NCBI GenBank assembly: GCA_011390345.1
Contig: JAABSP010000027.1
Span: 1-63,951, forward strand
Direction: 5' to 3'
DNA: 63,951 nt
From: Desulfobacteraceae bacterium
GTDB taxonomy: Bacteria > Desulfobacterota > Desulfobacteria > Desulfobacterales > JAABSP01
Under the pieces are notes generated by a model, which had not been told where the DNA came from, searched no databases, and saw only the letters and a list, made by a program, of their open reading frames with translations. Positions 26,959 to 35,280 of this stretch are shown in pieces. The translations under genes were made by a program, and so were the position numbers. Positions within the stretch are counted from its first letter, which is position 1, and each line of letters opens with the position of its first letter.

Positions 26959-28209
26959 CTATGCGTTCATGGACGCCAGAAAATCCTTATTATCCTTTGT
27001 TCCCTGCATTTTTTCAAGCAAAAATTCAAGGCTATCCACAGGATTGAGGGAGGAGAGGAGTTTTCTCAGTATCCAGGTGCGGTTGAGAATCTCCATATCC
27101 AGCAGCAGCTCCTCTTTCCGGGTTCCGGACTTCTTGATGTCGATCGCGGGGAAGAGGCGCTTGTCGGAAAGCCTCCGGTCGAGCTGCAGCTCCATGTTGC
27201 CGGTTCCCTTGAACTCTTCGAAGATCACCTCGTCCATCCGGCTGCCGGTGTCGACGAGCGCGGTCGCGATGATCGTCAGGCTGCCGCCCTCCTCCACGTT
27301 CCGGGCCGCACCGAAAAACCGCTTGGGCCGCTGGAGCGCGTTGGAGTCGACGCCGCCCGAGAGGATCTTGCCCGAGGGCGGAACCACCGAGTTGTAGGCT
27401 CTGGCCAGACGGGTGATGCTGTCCAGGAGGATAATCACGTTTTTCCTGTGTTCAACCAGGCGCTTGGCCTTTTCGATCACCATCTCGGCCACCTGCACAT
27501 GGCGCTCGGCCGGCTCGTCGAATGTGGAGCTGATCACCTCGCCCCGCACGGACCGCTCCATATCTGTCACCTCTTCGGGGCGCTCGTCGATGAGCAGCAC
27601 GAAGAGGACCACATCTTTATGATTGGAGGTGATCGCGTTGGCGATATACTGGAGCAGCATGGTCTTTCCGGAGCGGGGGGGTGAGACGATCAGTCCCCGC
27701 TGTCCGAATCCGATCGGGGTGAGCAGATCCATGATCCGGGTCGAGTAGTTCTCGGCCTGGAACTCCATGTTGATCTTATTTTCCGGATAGAGGGGGGTGA
27801 GATTGTCGAAGAGGATCTTATCCCGCGCGGTCTCCGGATCTTCGTAGTTGATGGCCTCCACCTTGAGCAGGGCAAAGTACCGCTCGGTCTCCTTGGGCTG
27901 GCGGATCTGGCCTGAGATGGTATCTCCGGTCCTTAAATTGAAGCGCCGGATCTGGGAGGGCGAGACATAGATGTCGTCGGGGCCCGGCAGGTAGTTGGCA
28001 TTGGGGGCTCTCAGAAACCCGAAGCCGTCCGGCAGGATCTCGAGGGTCCCCTCGCCGTAGATCAGGCCGTTCTGCTCGATCTGGGCCTGGAGGATGGAAA
28101 AGATCAGTTCCTGTTTCCGCAGACCTGCCGGCGATTCGATATTGAACGACTTCGCCATGTCCGTCAGCTCTTTGATTTTTTTGTTCTTTAACTCAACAAG
28201 GTTCATCAT
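26959..28209 (-). CDS. rho: Transcription termination factor Rho
   Basis: 416 aa hexameric RNA helicase. Order: Rho N-terminal domain ([20 protein letters not shown]), cold-shock-like RNA site ([29 protein letters not shown]), Walker [12 protein letters not shown] at about 173-183, Walker [17 protein letters not shown] at ~255 and the Q-loop/R-loop [22 protein letters not shown]. It is the first gene of the block. The 368-bp region between it and cca (28210-28577) holds a 10-bp imperfect stem at 28389-28425 and no gene I can support. Confidence 0.96.
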   Translation of the reverse strand: MMNLVELKNKKIKELTDMAKSFNIESPAGLRKQELIFSILQAQIEQNGLIYGEGTLEILPDGFGFLRAPNANYLPGPDDIYVSPSQIRRFNLRTGDTISGQIRQPKETERYFALLKVEAINYEDPETARDKILFDNLTPLYPENKINMEFQAENYSTRIMDLLTPIGFGQRGLIVSPPRSGKTMLLQYIANAITSNHKDVVLFVLLIDERPEEVTDMERSVRGEVISSTFDEPAERHVQVAEMVIEKAKRLVEHRKNVIILLDSITRLARAYNSVVPPSGKILSGGVDSNALQRPKRFFGAARNVEEGGSLTIIATALVDTGSRMDEVIFEEFKGTGNMELQLDRRLSDKRLFPAIDIKKSGTRKEELLLDMEILNRTWILRKLLSSLNPVDSLEFLLEKMQGTKDNKDFLASMNA

Positions 28210-28388
28210 TCACATTACACTCCGTTGGATAATGTTAATATTGTGGGGGTTTCTCGGGCGCGGCGGCCCAAAGAACATGCATTCGGTGCGGCAAATCCCT
28301 GGCGCTTCAAAACTACGCTTGAATCATTTTTCCATTATTGCTGATGGTAAAAAAGGGTTCAATTGAGAATGGCTTTATCCTGAAATGT

Positions 28389-28425
28389 CCGGAGATCCCC
28401 GGCAGGATCTTCCCTGGATATCCGG
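28389..28425. other. Imperfect palindrome between rho and cca
   Basis: CCGGAGATCC (28389-28398) and GGATATCCGG (28416-28425) pair with one mismatch. It is in the divergent rho/cca region, whose remaining sequence is AT-rich and shows no gene and no promoter that I trust. It may be part of the long rho leader. Confidence 0.4.
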
Positions 28426-28577
28426 AATTTGAATTTTCGTTACGGCAATCTCTCCAGCAGGGGGGCATTCACGAATATTTTTAATTGTTATACAATGATT
28501 CTTCCATTGTCAAGTAGGAAATGATAAAATTCTCCGAAATTTAGGCCGTACAATTATCCGTACAGAAGGATGGATAA

Positions 28578-29972
28578 ATGTTTAAAGATCTATTGATGTT
28601 TCTGCCCCGGTTCCGGGGCGTCTATCTGGTGGGCGGGGCCGTCCGGGACGCGCGGATGGAACGGATGCCCAAAGATTTCGATATCGCGGTCTCCGGGGAT
28701 GCCGAGAGCTTTGCTGAAGCGGCTGCCCGGGAACTCAACTGCCGGGCCGTCAAGCTGGGAAAGCCCCAAGGGGTCATCTATCGTCTCCGGGCCCGGGAAC
28801 AGATCTATGAGATCACTCCGCTCTGGGGCCCCGATATCGAAACCGATCTCTTCCGGCGGGACTTCACCGTCAATGCAATGGCCTGGAGCCTCGAAGAGGA
28901 GCGGCTAATCGATCCTGCCGGGGGGCTGCGCGATATCCGGGAGAAGCGCATCGGTCGGGTGACGGAGCAGTGCTTCACTCAGGATCCGCTCCGGCTGCTT
29001 CGGGCCTACCGGTTTGCGGGTCAGCTCGGGTTTGCCATCGATTTCGAGACCGAGGCCGCGATCGAAGCCCAGCCCGAGCTTATCAGCATGACCGCCGGAG
29101 AACGAATCCGGGAGGAACTTCTGAAGCTTCTCGAAGTTCCGGAGAGCGCTCCCCAAATCCGGGGGATGGAAAAGAGCGGCCTTCTCTTTGAGATCTTTCC
29201 GGAGCTGCTGCCGCTGAAATCCTGCGGCCAGAACCGGCATCACGACTTCAATGCCCTGGAGCACACCCTTCAGGCCTTTGAAAAATTTGAAGAGATGCTT
29301 GCCGGGGAGGCTTCCCATATCTTCGGCCCAACAGGGGAATTCGATCCGGGTCAAAAGGAGAAGGGCGGCTCCGGTATCCGGCTGCTGAAGCTTTCGGTGC
29401 TGCTCCACGATATTGGAAAGCCCGGCTCGAAAAGCATCGATCAAAAGGGCGTGATCCACTTCTACGGCCATGAGCGGACCGGTGCGGAAGCCTTTTCAAA
29501 GATCGGCCTTCGACTCAAGCTATCCCGGAAGGAGATCCGTTTTGTGGAATCGCTCATCGAAAACCATCTCCGTCCCCTGCATCTTTTCAACGCGGATCAG
29601 AAGGGGATGCTGACCGGAAAAGGGGTAGCCCGTTTCTTCATGCGCTGCCGGGAGCTGACCCCGTATCTGCTCCTCCACTCTCTGGCCGATATGGAGGGCA
29701 AAAACCGAAGTCCCCAGCCCCGGGAGACCGAATTCCGGAAATTCATCCGGGAACTGGCCCATCACTATCATGCGGAATTCAAGCCCCGGAGCAGATCCGC
29801 GCCCCTGATCACAGGCCATGACCTGATCCGGATCTTTGGCCTTTCCCCCTCGCCGGACTTCAAACGATTGCTTTCAATGGTTGAAGAGGCGCGGTACGGA
29901 GGCCGGATAGAGACCCGGGAGGATGCGATCCGGATGGTTCAGGGTGCGCTGAAAAAATCGGCTGAAGAATGA
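28578..29972 (+). CDS. cca: CCA-adding enzyme / poly(A) polymerase family protein with HD domain
   Basis: 464 aa class-II nucleotidyltransferase. The head domain has GVYLVGGAVRDARM and KDFDIAVSGD (catalytic Asp-x-Asp type), then FRRDFTVNAMAW, DPAGGLRDI and DPLRLLRAYRFAGQLGF. A metal-dependent HD domain follows (LLHDIGKPGSKS at about residue 275, FYGHERTGAEAF). The product adds or repairs tRNA 3' CCA or an A-adding half of it; some bacteria split CC- and A-adding activities, and that cannot be settled here. It stands alone, with its terminator at 30070. Confidence 0.88.
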   Translation: MFKDLLMFLPRFRGVYLVGGAVRDARMERMPKDFDIAVSGDAESFAEAAARELNCRAVKLGKPQGVIYRLRAREQIYEITPLWGPDIETDLFRRDFTVNAMAWSLEEERLIDPAGGLRDIREKRIGRVTEQCFTQDPLRLLRAYRFAGQLGFAIDFETEAAIEAQPELISMTAGERIREELLKLLEVPESAPQIRGMEKSGLLFEIFPELLPLKSCGQNRHHDFNALEHTLQAFEKFEEMLAGEASHIFGPTGEFDPGQKEKGGSGIRLLKLSVLLHDIGKPGSKSIDQKGVIHFYGHERTGAEAFSKIGLRLKLSRKEIRFVESLIENHLRPLHLFNADQKGMLTGKGVARFFMRCRELTPYLLLHSLADMEGKNRSPQPRETEFRKFIRELAHHYHAEFKPRSRSAPLITGHDLIRIFGLSPSPDFKRLLSMVEEARYGGRIETREDAIRMVQGALKKSAEE

Positions 29973-30069
29973 GCCGGTTAAAAGCCCTTCTTAAAAAAAT
30001 CTTCGGCCGGGATTCAAATGCCTGCCGTTTTGATTGCTGCTGATTGTCGGATGTCTTTGAAAAGAGCGG

Positions 30070-30105
30070 CGGCCCTGCGGAAAGGTAGTGCAGGGCCGTT
30101 TTTTT
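30070..30105 (+). terminator. Intrinsic terminator between cca and adk
   Basis: CGGCCCTGC (30070-30078) pairs with GCAGGGCCG (30090-30098) around an 11-nt loop and is followed by seven T. It lies 98 nt past cca. An A-rich left flank gives a weaker T-run on the minus strand, so it may also serve the convergent adk gene. Confidence 0.92.
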
Positions 30106-30134
30106 GATCGGCGGAAATGGAATAGGAGACCGGG

Positions 30135-30839
<705 letters not shown>

Positions 30840-31023
30840 CTAAATGTGCCCGATGCACCAAAGAGAGCATCTATAACAGACCCGGAAGGGGAATTCAACT
30901 TGATTTTTCAAGAGATGGGGACTTTGACAATGGGTATTTGCAGATATCACTGCTCAGGGCCGCTAAAGGGGACCAATCCTGTCCGATATCTTATCTGATA
31001 TCTGGTTTTTGCAAATATTTCCG

Positions 31024-31052
31024 TTGCAGATCCCTTGGGTATAAAGTATAAT
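31024..31052 (+). promoter_or_regulatory. Sigma-70-type promoter for the orphan small gene
   Basis: TTGCAG (31024-31029), a 17-bp spacer and TATAAT (31047-31052) stand 42 nt upstream of the ATG at 31094. This is one of the best promoter matches in the window. Confidence 0.8.
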
Positions 31053-31093
31053 CCGCTAAATTATTTGATGAAATTTTTCATTGGGAGGTGCGG

Positions 31094-31372
31094 ATGAACC
31101 TGCATGAGAATCTTGAAGAACTGACCGATATCCTGGGCGCGGAGCGGGTAAAGGATGCCCTGACAAAGCTGACGAGAATTGAAGCTGACAGAAGGCTTTT
31201 GAATATCAATAAGTTGAAAAGGGAAGTGGATGTTTTCGAAAGAAAATTTCATATTAGCAGCCAACAGGCATGGGAGTCGTATCAGAAGGGAGAGTTGGGG
31301 GATGATATGGATATTATGGAATGGATGGCTATTTATGAGAATATTCTTGAATATCACTTTGAGGATCATTGA
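31094..31372 (+). CDS. Small hypothetical protein, possibly an orphan antitoxin
   Basis: 92 aa, charged and probably helical: NLHENLEELTDILGAERVKDAL near the start, KFHISSQQAWESYQKGELGDDMD in the middle. The upstream GTG at 31088 is also open, but the GGGAGG site ends right there, so the ATG at 31094 is the likely start. It has its own strong promoter (31024-31052). The DDMDIMEWMAIYENI segment resembles small antitoxin-like proteins found beside toxins, but no toxin follows: 31373-31447 has no coding sequence. I do not assign a function. Confidence 0.7.
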   Translation: MNLHENLEELTDILGAERVKDALTKLTRIEADRRLLNINKLKREVDVFERKFHISSQQAWESYQKGELGDDMDIMEWMAIYENILEYHFEDH

Positions 31373-31447
31373 CGGATTGGTCTGAAAACGATGCAAGTCT
31401 GTACCCGGGCTTCCCCGAACGGATTCAGTTTCTGCAAGAGAAGAGGA

Positions 31448-31487
31448 TTGACATGCTGTATACCTTCGGTTATACTTACGGTATAAC
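31448..31487 (+). promoter_or_regulatory. Promoter and overlapping operator of the MazEF-type pair
   Basis: TTGACA (31448-31453), a 17-bp spacer and TATACT (31471-31476) form a near-consensus promoter. A perfect palindrome GTTATAC-n5-GTATAAC (31469-31487) covers the -10, and a third half-site GTATACC lies at 31458-31464. This is the expected target of the RHH antitoxin for autorepression. Confidence 0.82.
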
Positions 31488-31506
31488 TTCTGCAGGAGAA
31501 TGATAA

Positions 31507-31761
31507 ATGCCGAGTGTCAAAACCGCGATATCCGTGGAAAAACCCATATTTGAGAAGATGGACGATCTGGCAAAAGAGTTGAATGTATCGAGGAGCCGTC
31601 TGTTCACCATCGCGGCACGGGAATTCATCGAGCGCCACCGCAATGCCGAAGCCTTCAAAGCGCTCAATGAAGCATACGATGATCTGCCGGAAGATTTCGA
31701 AGATCCGGCCGTCTCCCGAATGCGTTCGAAACATTACCAGATCGTCAAAGACCAGTGGTAA
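31507..31761 (+). CDS. Ribbon-helix-helix (MazE/CopG-type) antitoxin
   Basis: 84 aa. The N-terminal ~45 residues form a typical RHH DNA-binding unit: a beta strand VKTAISVEKPIFEKMDDLAKELN, then VSRSRLFTIAAREFIERHR. The acidic C-terminus (LPEDFEDPAVSRMRS) is the expected toxin-binding tail. AGGAG lies ahead of the ATG, and a palindromic operator overlaps the promoter. The stop overlaps the toxin start by several nt, so the pair is coupled. Confidence 0.85.
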   Translation: MPSVKTAISVEKPIFEKMDDLAKELNVSRSRLFTIAAREFIERHRNAEAFKALNEAYDDLPEDFEDPAVSRMRSKHYQIVKDQW

Positions 31762-32120
31762 TCCGTCAAGGGGATCTCTTCTGGATCGATTTCCATGCTC
31801 CGGAAGGCTCCGAGCCCGGCTATCGTCATCCCCATGTCGTTATCCAGAACAACTTCTTCAATCATAGCAGAATCAACACGGTCGTTGTCTGTGCGCTCAC
31901 ATCCAACCTCAAAAGGGGAGGGTCTCCCGGCAATGTGGCATTGAAAAAAGGAGAGGGCAATCTGCCCAAACGGAGTGTCGTGACCATCTCCCAGATTTTC
32001 ACCGTCAACAAGAGCGATCTTGTCGAAAAGATCGGAACCCTGTCAAAGAAGCGGATGCTTCAGATCCTGGAGGGCATCCGGCAGCTCATGGAACCGAGAG
32101 AAGTCGATCTGCCGAAATAA
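31755..32120 (+). CDS. mazF: MazF/PemK-family mRNA interferase
   Basis: 121 aa. RQGDLFWIDFHAPEGSEPGYRHPHVVIQNN is the classic MazF/PemK N-terminus, with the conserved GYRHP-x-V catalytic region, followed by VVCALTSNLKR and KRSVVTISQIFTVNKSDL. Family members are sequence-specific endoribonucleases. The start is GTG at 31755, overlapping the antitoxin stop (TGGTAA). ATG is absent nearby. Confidence 0.88.
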   Translation: MVIRQGDLFWIDFHAPEGSEPGYRHPHVVIQNNFFNHSRINTVVVCALTSNLKRGGSPGNVALKKGEGNLPKRSVVTISQIFTVNKSDLVEKIGTLSKKRMLQILEGIRQLMEPREVDLPK

Positions 32121-32158
32121 TGAACCTTCTTCTGAAGGAATTGAGAGAGAGGATTTAA

Positions 32159-32425
32159 ATGATTACAAAGGAAGTTATTAAGGCAGAAATTGATAAAATT
32201 CAGGATCAGTATCTAACAACATTGTACCGGATAATAAAAGCTTTCGAAGATATTCCGGCATCACACAGGGATCAGGATATCCAAAATTCCGAAATGCCCA
32301 AAGATGAAAATGAAGAAAGAAAAGAATGGCTCTCATTTATCAGAAGTACATACGGATCTTTATCTGACGATCCCATCGAAAGAGGGGATCAAGGTGAATT
32401 TGAAATCCGAGAGACCATCCATTGA
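32159..32425 (+). CDS. Putative antitoxin upstream of VapC
   Basis: 88 aa, acidic, without a clear DNA-binding motif: MITKEVIKAEIDKIQDQYLTT at the start, then a helical stretch and an acidic end (SDDPIERGDQGEFEIRE). A GAGAGAGGA site precedes the ATG. Its role is inferred from position: its stop overlaps the start of the PIN toxin as TTGA. It follows mazF by 38 bp and may share its transcript. Confidence 0.7.
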   Translation: MITKEVIKAEIDKIQDQYLTTLYRIIKAFEDIPASHRDQDIQNSEMPKDENEERKEWLSFIRSTYGSLSDDPIERGDQGEFEIRETIH

Positions 32426-32823
32426 AATATCTTCTCGATACGAACACATGCATCCGATTCTTGAACGGGACATCGGAGTCCATTCGTCGGTATATTGAAA
32501 ACATTGATCCTAAAGACATCGCAGTTTGCTCTGTTGTGAAAGCCGAACTCTTTTATGGTGCCATGAAAAGCAGATATCCTGAACGGAACCTGCAAAAACA
32601 AAAAAACTTCCTGAATCGTTTTGTTTCATGCGCATTTGATGATGAAGCAGCAGAGAATTATGGCGTCATAAGAGCAGAATTGGAAAAAGCAGGAACTCCC
32701 ATAGGCCCAAATGATCTAATGATTGCTGCAATCGCTCTTGTGCAAAAGATGACACTGGTTACGCACAATGTGCGAGAATTTGGGCGGGTCAAAGGACTAT
32801 TGTTGGAAGATTGGGAAATATAG
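32422..32823 (+). CDS. vapC: VapC-type PIN-domain toxin
   Basis: 133 aa PIN ribonuclease. The acidic catalytic residues are visible: YLLDTNTCIRFL (Asp), SVVKAELFYGA (Glu), GPNDLMIAAIALV (Asp) and LVTHNVREFGRV. The start is TTG at 32422, overlapping the antitoxin stop. VapC proteins cleave tRNA or rRNA; the target cannot be read here. This is the second toxin pair within 1.4 kb. Confidence 0.9.
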   Translation: MKYLLDTNTCIRFLNGTSESIRRYIENIDPKDIAVCSVVKAELFYGAMKSRYPERNLQKQKNFLNRFVSCAFDDEAAENYGVIRAELEKAGTPIGPNDLMIAAIALVQKMTLVTHNVREFGRVKGLLLEDWEI

Positions 32824-32941
32824 CCGGTCGGAAGCCGGCAGAGCCATTGCCGACAGCCCCGGGGATGTGGTAAGATCAATAATTGATTTTTCTGTGGTTC
32901 CAATGATTTCTGTAAAATGATGGTTTCCATTGCGAGGTGAC

Positions 32942-33931
32942 GTGAAGGAGCGGATTCTGGAAAAGGCGGTCGAGGTGCTGCGGGCCGAGGCCGACGGGAT
33001 TATGAAACTGGCAGGGCGCATGGATGCGCCCTTTGTGCGGATGGTGGAGATGATCCTTGCCGCTCGGGGGCGGCTCATCCTCTCCGGCATCGGCAAATCT
33101 GGCCTGATTGCAAAAAAGATCGTGGCCACATTAAACAGCACCGGAACCCGGGCCATCTTTCTCCATCCGGTCGAGGCCATGCATGGGGATCTGGGGATGG
33201 TCTCGCCGGACGATATCTTCATCGGCCTCTCCAACAGCGGTGAGACCGAGGAACTCAACGCGGTCATCGCGAGCATACGGGAGATCGGATGTCCTATTGT
33301 CGCCTTCACCGGGAATACCGAATCGACCCTGGCCCGGTGCAGCGACCTGACCATCGACGTAGGGGTTGAGCGGGAGGCCTGCTCCGTTGGCGCGCCCACC
33401 ACCAGCACCGCAGCCCAGATGGCGATGGGGGATGCGCTCGCGGTGGTACTCATGGATCAGAAACGGTTCGACACCACCGATTTCAAGCGCTTCCATCCGG
33501 GCGGAACATTGGGCCGACGCCTCTCCAGCCGGGTGCGGGATCTGATGCTGACCGGGGATACACTGCCCCGTGCCGGCCAGGATGCGGGAATGGAGGAGGC
33601 CCTGCGGGTCATCAACCGCTTCGGGCTGGGGGCCGCATTGATCGTCGATCCCGAGGAGATCCTCATCGGCATCATCACCGACGGCGACATCCGCAGAACC
33701 ATCGCGCGAAAAGCCCCGATCTTCGAACTGTCGGTCCGGGATGTCATGACCCCCAATCCAAGAAGCGCCGGCCCCGACACCCCGGCCTACGACGCATTGA
33801 ACATCATGGAGCGCCACCAGATCACGGTGCTGCCCATCATCGAAGAAGATGGACGGATCGCGGGCATCCTCCATCTGCACGACATCCTCGGCAAGGGCGC
33901 ATTTACATTCAACGGCAAAACCAATGCCTGA
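32942..33931 (+). CDS. kdsD: Arabinose-5-phosphate isomerase (KpsF/GutQ/KdsD family)
   Basis: About 329 aa. An SIS domain (residues ~20-180: LILSGIGKSGLIAKKIVATLNSTGTRA, GLSNSGETEELNAV) is followed by FHPGGTLGRRL and two CBS domains (from ~205), the full KdsD layout. It converts ribulose-5-P to arabinose-5-P for Kdo in lipopolysaccharide. The open frame begins at TTG 32930; I prefer GTG at 32942 because GAGGTGA lies just upstream. It precedes the phosphofructokinase gene by 26 bp. Confidence 0.9.
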   Translation: MKERILEKAVEVLRAEADGIMKLAGRMDAPFVRMVEMILAARGRLILSGIGKSGLIAKKIVATLNSTGTRAIFLHPVEAMHGDLGMVSPDDIFIGLSNSGETEELNAVIASIREIGCPIVAFTGNTESTLARCSDLTIDVGVEREACSVGAPTTSTAAQMAMGDALAVVLMDQKRFDTTDFKRFHPGGTLGRRLSSRVRDLMLTGDTLPRAGQDAGMEEALRVINRFGLGAALIVDPEEILIGIITDGDIRRTIARKAPIFELSVRDVMTPNPRSAGPDTPAYDALNIMERHQITVLPIIEEDGRIAGILHLHDILGKGAFTFNGKTNA

Positions 33932-33957
33932 AAGGGCGGATTGAAAAGGGGACTCTT

Positions 33958-35280
33958 ATGACCATCATGGACTTGGAAATCATCGAAACCGACATCCCCG
34001 ATTTCGGCGAGCGGAAGATCGCCTCTCCCATACAGACCCTGGAAATCGACAGAGCATTCGTATCGGACGAAGACCGGGTACTCATCGAGGTGAACCTGAA
34101 GCGGGTGAACCGGCGGATCGAGGAGGGAAGTCCGCTGCCGTCGTTCGAAAGTGGAGGCCCCCGGCGGAACATCTACTTCGACCCGAGCAAGATGCGGTGC
34201 GCGCTCGTCACCTGCGGAGGGCTCTGTCCGGGCCTCAACGGGATCATCCGTGCCGTGACCCTCGAACTCTACTACGCCTACGGGGTGAGAAGAATCTACG
34301 GCATTCGGTATGGACTGGAGGGCTTCATTCCCGAATACGGCCATGATTTCGTGGAGTTGGACCCCAGGGTGGTCAGCAGCATCATCCGAAAGGGAGGATC
34401 TTTTCTCGGCTCCTCCAGGGGGCCCCAGGACATTGAAAAGATCGTGGACAGCATCGAGCGGCTCAATATCAGCGCCCTCTTCGTGGTCGGCGGCGACGGA
34501 ACAATGATGGCCGCGACCAAAATCGTCGACGAGATCACCGAACGGGGTCTCAAGATCAGCGTCATCGGCATTCCCAAGACCATCGACAACGACATCTTCA
34601 TGGTGGCCAAATCCTTCGGCTTCGACACCGCAGTGGATGTGGCCACCAGCGCAATCCGGGCCGCGCATAACGAGGCCCTGGGATATCCTCACGGCATCGG
34701 ACTCATCAAGCTCATGGGCCGCCATTCCGGCTTTATCGCATGCGCTGCAACCCTGGCCCAGCAGGATGTCAATTTCGTGCTCATCCCGGAGGTCGATTTC
34801 GATTTAGAAGGGCCAAACGGCTTTCTGGCCAGGCTGGAGGATCGGCTGAACAACCGGGGGCATGCGGTGATCGTGGTGGCCGAAGGCGCGGGGCAGCATC
34901 TTTTCGAGAACGGAGATCGGGAATATGACGCGTCCGGCAATATCCGCCTCCATGATATCGGCCTCTATTTCAAGGAGGCGATCAACAATTATTTCAAAGG
35001 AAAGGAAATCCCAATCTCCTTGAAGTACATCGATCCGAGCTACATCATCCGGAGCCTGCCGGCCAACTCCAACGACCATGTCTTCTGCAGCTTTTTAGGG
35101 CGGGATGCGGTCCATGCGGCCATGGCCGGAAAGACCCGGATGCTCATCGGCCATTGGAACGATCATTTCGTCCATGTCCCAATGGCCGCGACCGTCAACC
35201 GGCGCAAGCAGGTGAGCCCCCACGGCCGCCTCTGGTACAGCGTGATGGAGGCTACGGGGCAGGGATCTCTGAAGAATTGA
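33958..35280 (+). CDS. pfkA: 6-phosphofructokinase (ATP-type active site, TP0108/plant-like clade)
   Basis: 440 aa, longer than the ~320-aa E. coli enzyme because of a ~75-residue N-terminal extension. Motifs: CGGLCPGLNGIIR, VVGGDGTMMAA and PKTIDNDIF. By family rules Gly in GGDG favours ATP (diphosphate enzymes have GGDD), while Lys before TIDND is shared with diphosphate enzymes and the trypanosome-type ATP enzymes. So ATP use is likely but not certain. It sits after kdsD and its 3' end overlaps the convergent lipoprotein gene by 29 bp, leaving no room for a normal terminator. Confidence 0.9.
   Translation: MTIMDLEIIETDIPDFGERKIASPIQTLEIDRAFVSDEDRVLIEVNLKRVNRRIEEGSPLPSFESGGPRRNIYFDPSKMRCALVTCGGLCPGLNGIIRAVTLELYYAYGVRRIYGIRYGLEGFIPEYGHDFVELDPRVVSSIIRKGGSFLGSSRGPQDIEKIVDSIERLNISALFVVGGDGTMMAATKIVDEITERGLKISVIGIPKTIDNDIFMVAKSFGFDTAVDVATSAIRAAHNEALGYPHGIGLIKLMGRHSGFIACAATLAQQDVNFVLIPEVDFDLEGPNGFLARLEDRLNNRGHAVIVVAEGAGQHLFENGDREYDASGNIRLHDIGLYFKEAINNYFKGKEIPISLKYIDPSYIIRSLPANSNDHVFCSFLGRDAVHAAMAGKTRMLIGHWNDHFVHVPMAATVNRRKQVSPHGRLWYSVMEATGQGSLKN

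Noticed and set aside
28094-28366. Plus-strand open frame in the rho-cca gap
   Set aside because: It starts inside rho antisense and shows no domain or ribosome site.
31373-31447. A toxin partner for the orphan small gene
   Set aside because: Read in all frames; only about 75 bp are available and no toxin motif appears.
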